This document shows positions 5,226 through 6,026 of a stretch of 6,026 nt of DNA, piece by piece; position 1 is the stretch's first letter; the number at the start of each line of letters is the position of its first letter. The translations under genes and the position numbers were made by a program. The stretch lies in NCBI GenBank assembly GCA_029062865.1, contig JAIDPG010000009.1, forward strand, positions 1 to 6,026, given 5' to 3'. The notes under the pieces were generated by a model. That model saw only the letters and a program-made list of their open reading frames with translations. It did no database searches and was not told the origin of the DNA. The stretch is from Oscillospiraceae bacterium (GTDB taxonomy: Bacteria > Bacillota > Clostridia > Oscillospirales > Ruminococcaceae).

Positions 5226-5846
5226 TCAAAGCTCCGCCGCCGAAACTATCTTGTCCGCGATGCCGAATTCCACCGCCTCCTTGGCGTTCATAATATTGTC
5301 GAACGCGGTCGCTTTGTTTATCTCCTCAACGGTTTTCCCCGTGTGCTTCGCGAGAATGGTGTTGATTAGATCTCGTATTTCCATAATGGAATTTGATATT
5401 TTGGAGATCGAGGTCGCCGAGCCGCTCACGCCGCCGTTTATCAGCACCTCGTGGATCATCACGCGGCTGTGCGGCAGGATAAAGCGGTGCCCCGGCTTCC
5501 CCGCCGCGAAGAGAATCGCCGCCATACTCCCCGCCTCGCCGACGCAGTAAATATCAAGCGGGTTTTTAAAGCCCGTGATAACGTCGTACATCAGAAGTCC
5601 GGCGTTCACCTCGCCGCCCGGGCAGTTGATAAACAGCCGCACGGGATCGCTGTTTTGATCGTCCTTTTGCGACAAGAACATCATTTCCCGCAGAAACTTG
5701 TTCGCCGAGGCGGCGGAGATGAACTCGTCGATAAACACTATGCCGCGGCTCAGAAAGTCGCTGTTCAGCGGCACCGAGGATACACCCCGCGCTCCGTTGA
5801 TAAGGTAAGCCGGGTTCTCGCAAAGAATTGTCGGTTGATTTGTCAT
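5226..5846 (-). CDS. clpP: ClpP-family serine protease (divergent paralogue)
   Basis: A 206-residue ClpP-fold peptidase, the usual ClpP size. ClpP forms a barrel of two heptamers that degrades proteins unfolded by a Clp ATPase. The whole catalytic triad is visible: Ser107 in GEAGSMAA, His132 in RVMIHE, and Asp183 in TAFDNIMNAKEAVEFG. NCPGGEVNAG (74-83) is the oxyanion/handle-side strand region. It departs from housekeeping ClpP in the N-terminus (the axial-loop motif is replaced by ENPAYLINGARG), in MIHE for the usual MIHQ, and in the SGSATSISKISNSI handle helix. From memory, these traits belong to a known second ClpP group in Clostridia. No clpX, clpC or tig lies alongside, unlike the main clpP locus. 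ATG 5846 follows ACCTCCC complement (GGGAGGT, 5854-5860) at 7 nt. It lies upstream of the ATPase gene on the same strand. Confidence 0.92.
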   Translation of the reverse strand: MTNQPTILCENPAYLINGARGVSSVPLNSDFLSRGIVFIDEFISAASANKFLREMMFLSQKDDQNSDPVRLFINCPGGEVNAGLLMYDVITGFKNPLDIYCVGEAGSMAAILFAAGKPGHRFILPHSRVMIHEVLINGGVSGSATSISKISNSIMEIRDLINTILAKHTGKTVEEINKATAFDNIMNAKEAVEFGIADKIVSAAEL

Positions 5847-5876
5847 TGTTTTTACCTCCCTTTCGTTTGTGATTTT

Positions 5877-5882
5877 ATTGTA
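5877..5882 (-). promoter_or_regulatory. Candidate -10 element for clpP
   Basis: TACAAT on the minus strand matches the sigma-A -10 at 5 of 6 positions and would give a leader of about 25 nt. The matching -35 position at 17 nt (TAGCCT) is poor, so the site is tentative or needs an activator. No CtsR operator pair is visible, only a single GGTCAA half-site near 5925. Confidence 0.35.
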
Positions 5883-5943
5883 ACACGTTTCGGGAAAATA
5901 GGCTACCGTTTTTTGGAATAATCGGTCAAGTAAAATTTAGGCA

Positions 5944-5969
5944 TAAAAAACGCCCCGCAAGGGGGCGTT
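5944..5969 (-). terminator. Intrinsic terminator of the right-edge gene
   Basis: An 8-bp stem, AACGCCCC (5949-5956) with GGGGCGTT (5962-5969), closes a 5-nt loop. On the minus strand it is followed by a run of T (complement of 5945-5950). It lies just past the TAA of the gene entering from the right edge and would insulate that gene from clpP. Confidence 0.82.
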
Positions 5970-5974
5970 GTTGT

Positions 5975-6026
5975 TTATTGATCTTCAATTTCCGAAAGCA
6001 TTTCGTCAAGCCTCATTCCCTTTAAC
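5975..6026 (-). CDS. 3' end of an unrecognised minus-strand gene (partial)
   Basis: A minus-strand frame runs in from the right edge for 16 codons (LKGMRLDEMLSEIEDQ) and stops at TAA (5975-5977), 5 bp before a minus-strand terminator. The acidic, helix-like tail and the terminator placement suggest a genuine gene end, but the fragment is too short to name. The frame belongs to the strand of clpP and the ATPase gene. Confidence 0.5.
   Translation of the reverse strand, partial: LKGMRLDEMLSEIEDQ

Noticed and set aside
5451..5921. Plus-strand open frame of 156 codons opposite clpP
   Set aside because: It is antisense to a ClpP with an intact catalytic triad and ends in promoter sequence; it has no ribosome binding site.
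5920..5935. CtsR heat-shock operator upstream of clpP
   Set aside because: Only one GGTCAA-like half-site is present; the tandem heptad repeat that CtsR needs is missing.
1..6026. CRISPR array, tRNA, rRNA or riboswitch
   Set aside because: No regularly spaced direct repeats, cloverleaf, rRNA sequence or recognisable aptamer was seen on either strand.

Overview
The window looks like chromosomal DNA from a spore-forming, GC-rich member of the Clostridia (Firmicutes); an Oscillospirales-like gut or rumen lineage is my inference. The support is the yqfC-yqfD sporulation pair, strong AGGAGG-type ribosome binding sites, short intrinsic terminators, and a DUF3343 plus class-V aminotransferase pair typical of anaerobic Firmicutes. 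Codon third positions favour G/C, which produces many long antisense shadow frames that are not genes.

Layout, left to right. A plus-strand gene enters from the left edge and ends at 122. It meets yqfD head-on across a bidirectional terminator. yqfC and yqfD (minus strand, 8-bp overlap) form a two-gene sporulation operon. A 165-bp divergent intergenic region carries a sigma-E-like promoter candidate facing each way. To its right is a plus-strand operon of a 67-residue DUF3343 protein and an EF2568-type cysteine desulfurase-like PLP enzyme, overlapping by 14 bp. A DEDDh 3'-5' exonuclease with its own vegetative-type promoter follows, then a second bidirectional terminator.

The right third lies on the minus strand: a ClpP-family serine protease (5226-5846), a 216-bp gap holding a 120-bp nested inverted-repeat element, and a short VirD4/TraG-type ATPase (3744-5009) with no membrane domain. 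The end of another minus-strand gene, with its own terminator, enters at the right edge.

How the genes work together. yqfC and yqfD act in mother-cell sporulation. The DUF3343 protein and PLP enzyme probably form a sulfur- or selenium-mobilising pair in which the enzyme draws S/Se from cysteine or selenocysteine and the small protein carries it. The orphan coupling-protein-like ATPase, the ClpP paralogue and the palindromic element between them are the most accessory-looking part. No relaxase, integrase, other type IV secretion gene, CRISPR array, tRNA or rRNA is visible. I see no clearly unprecedented system; the parts most worth a second look are the ATPase/ClpP segment, the 120-bp element and the divergent promoter region.
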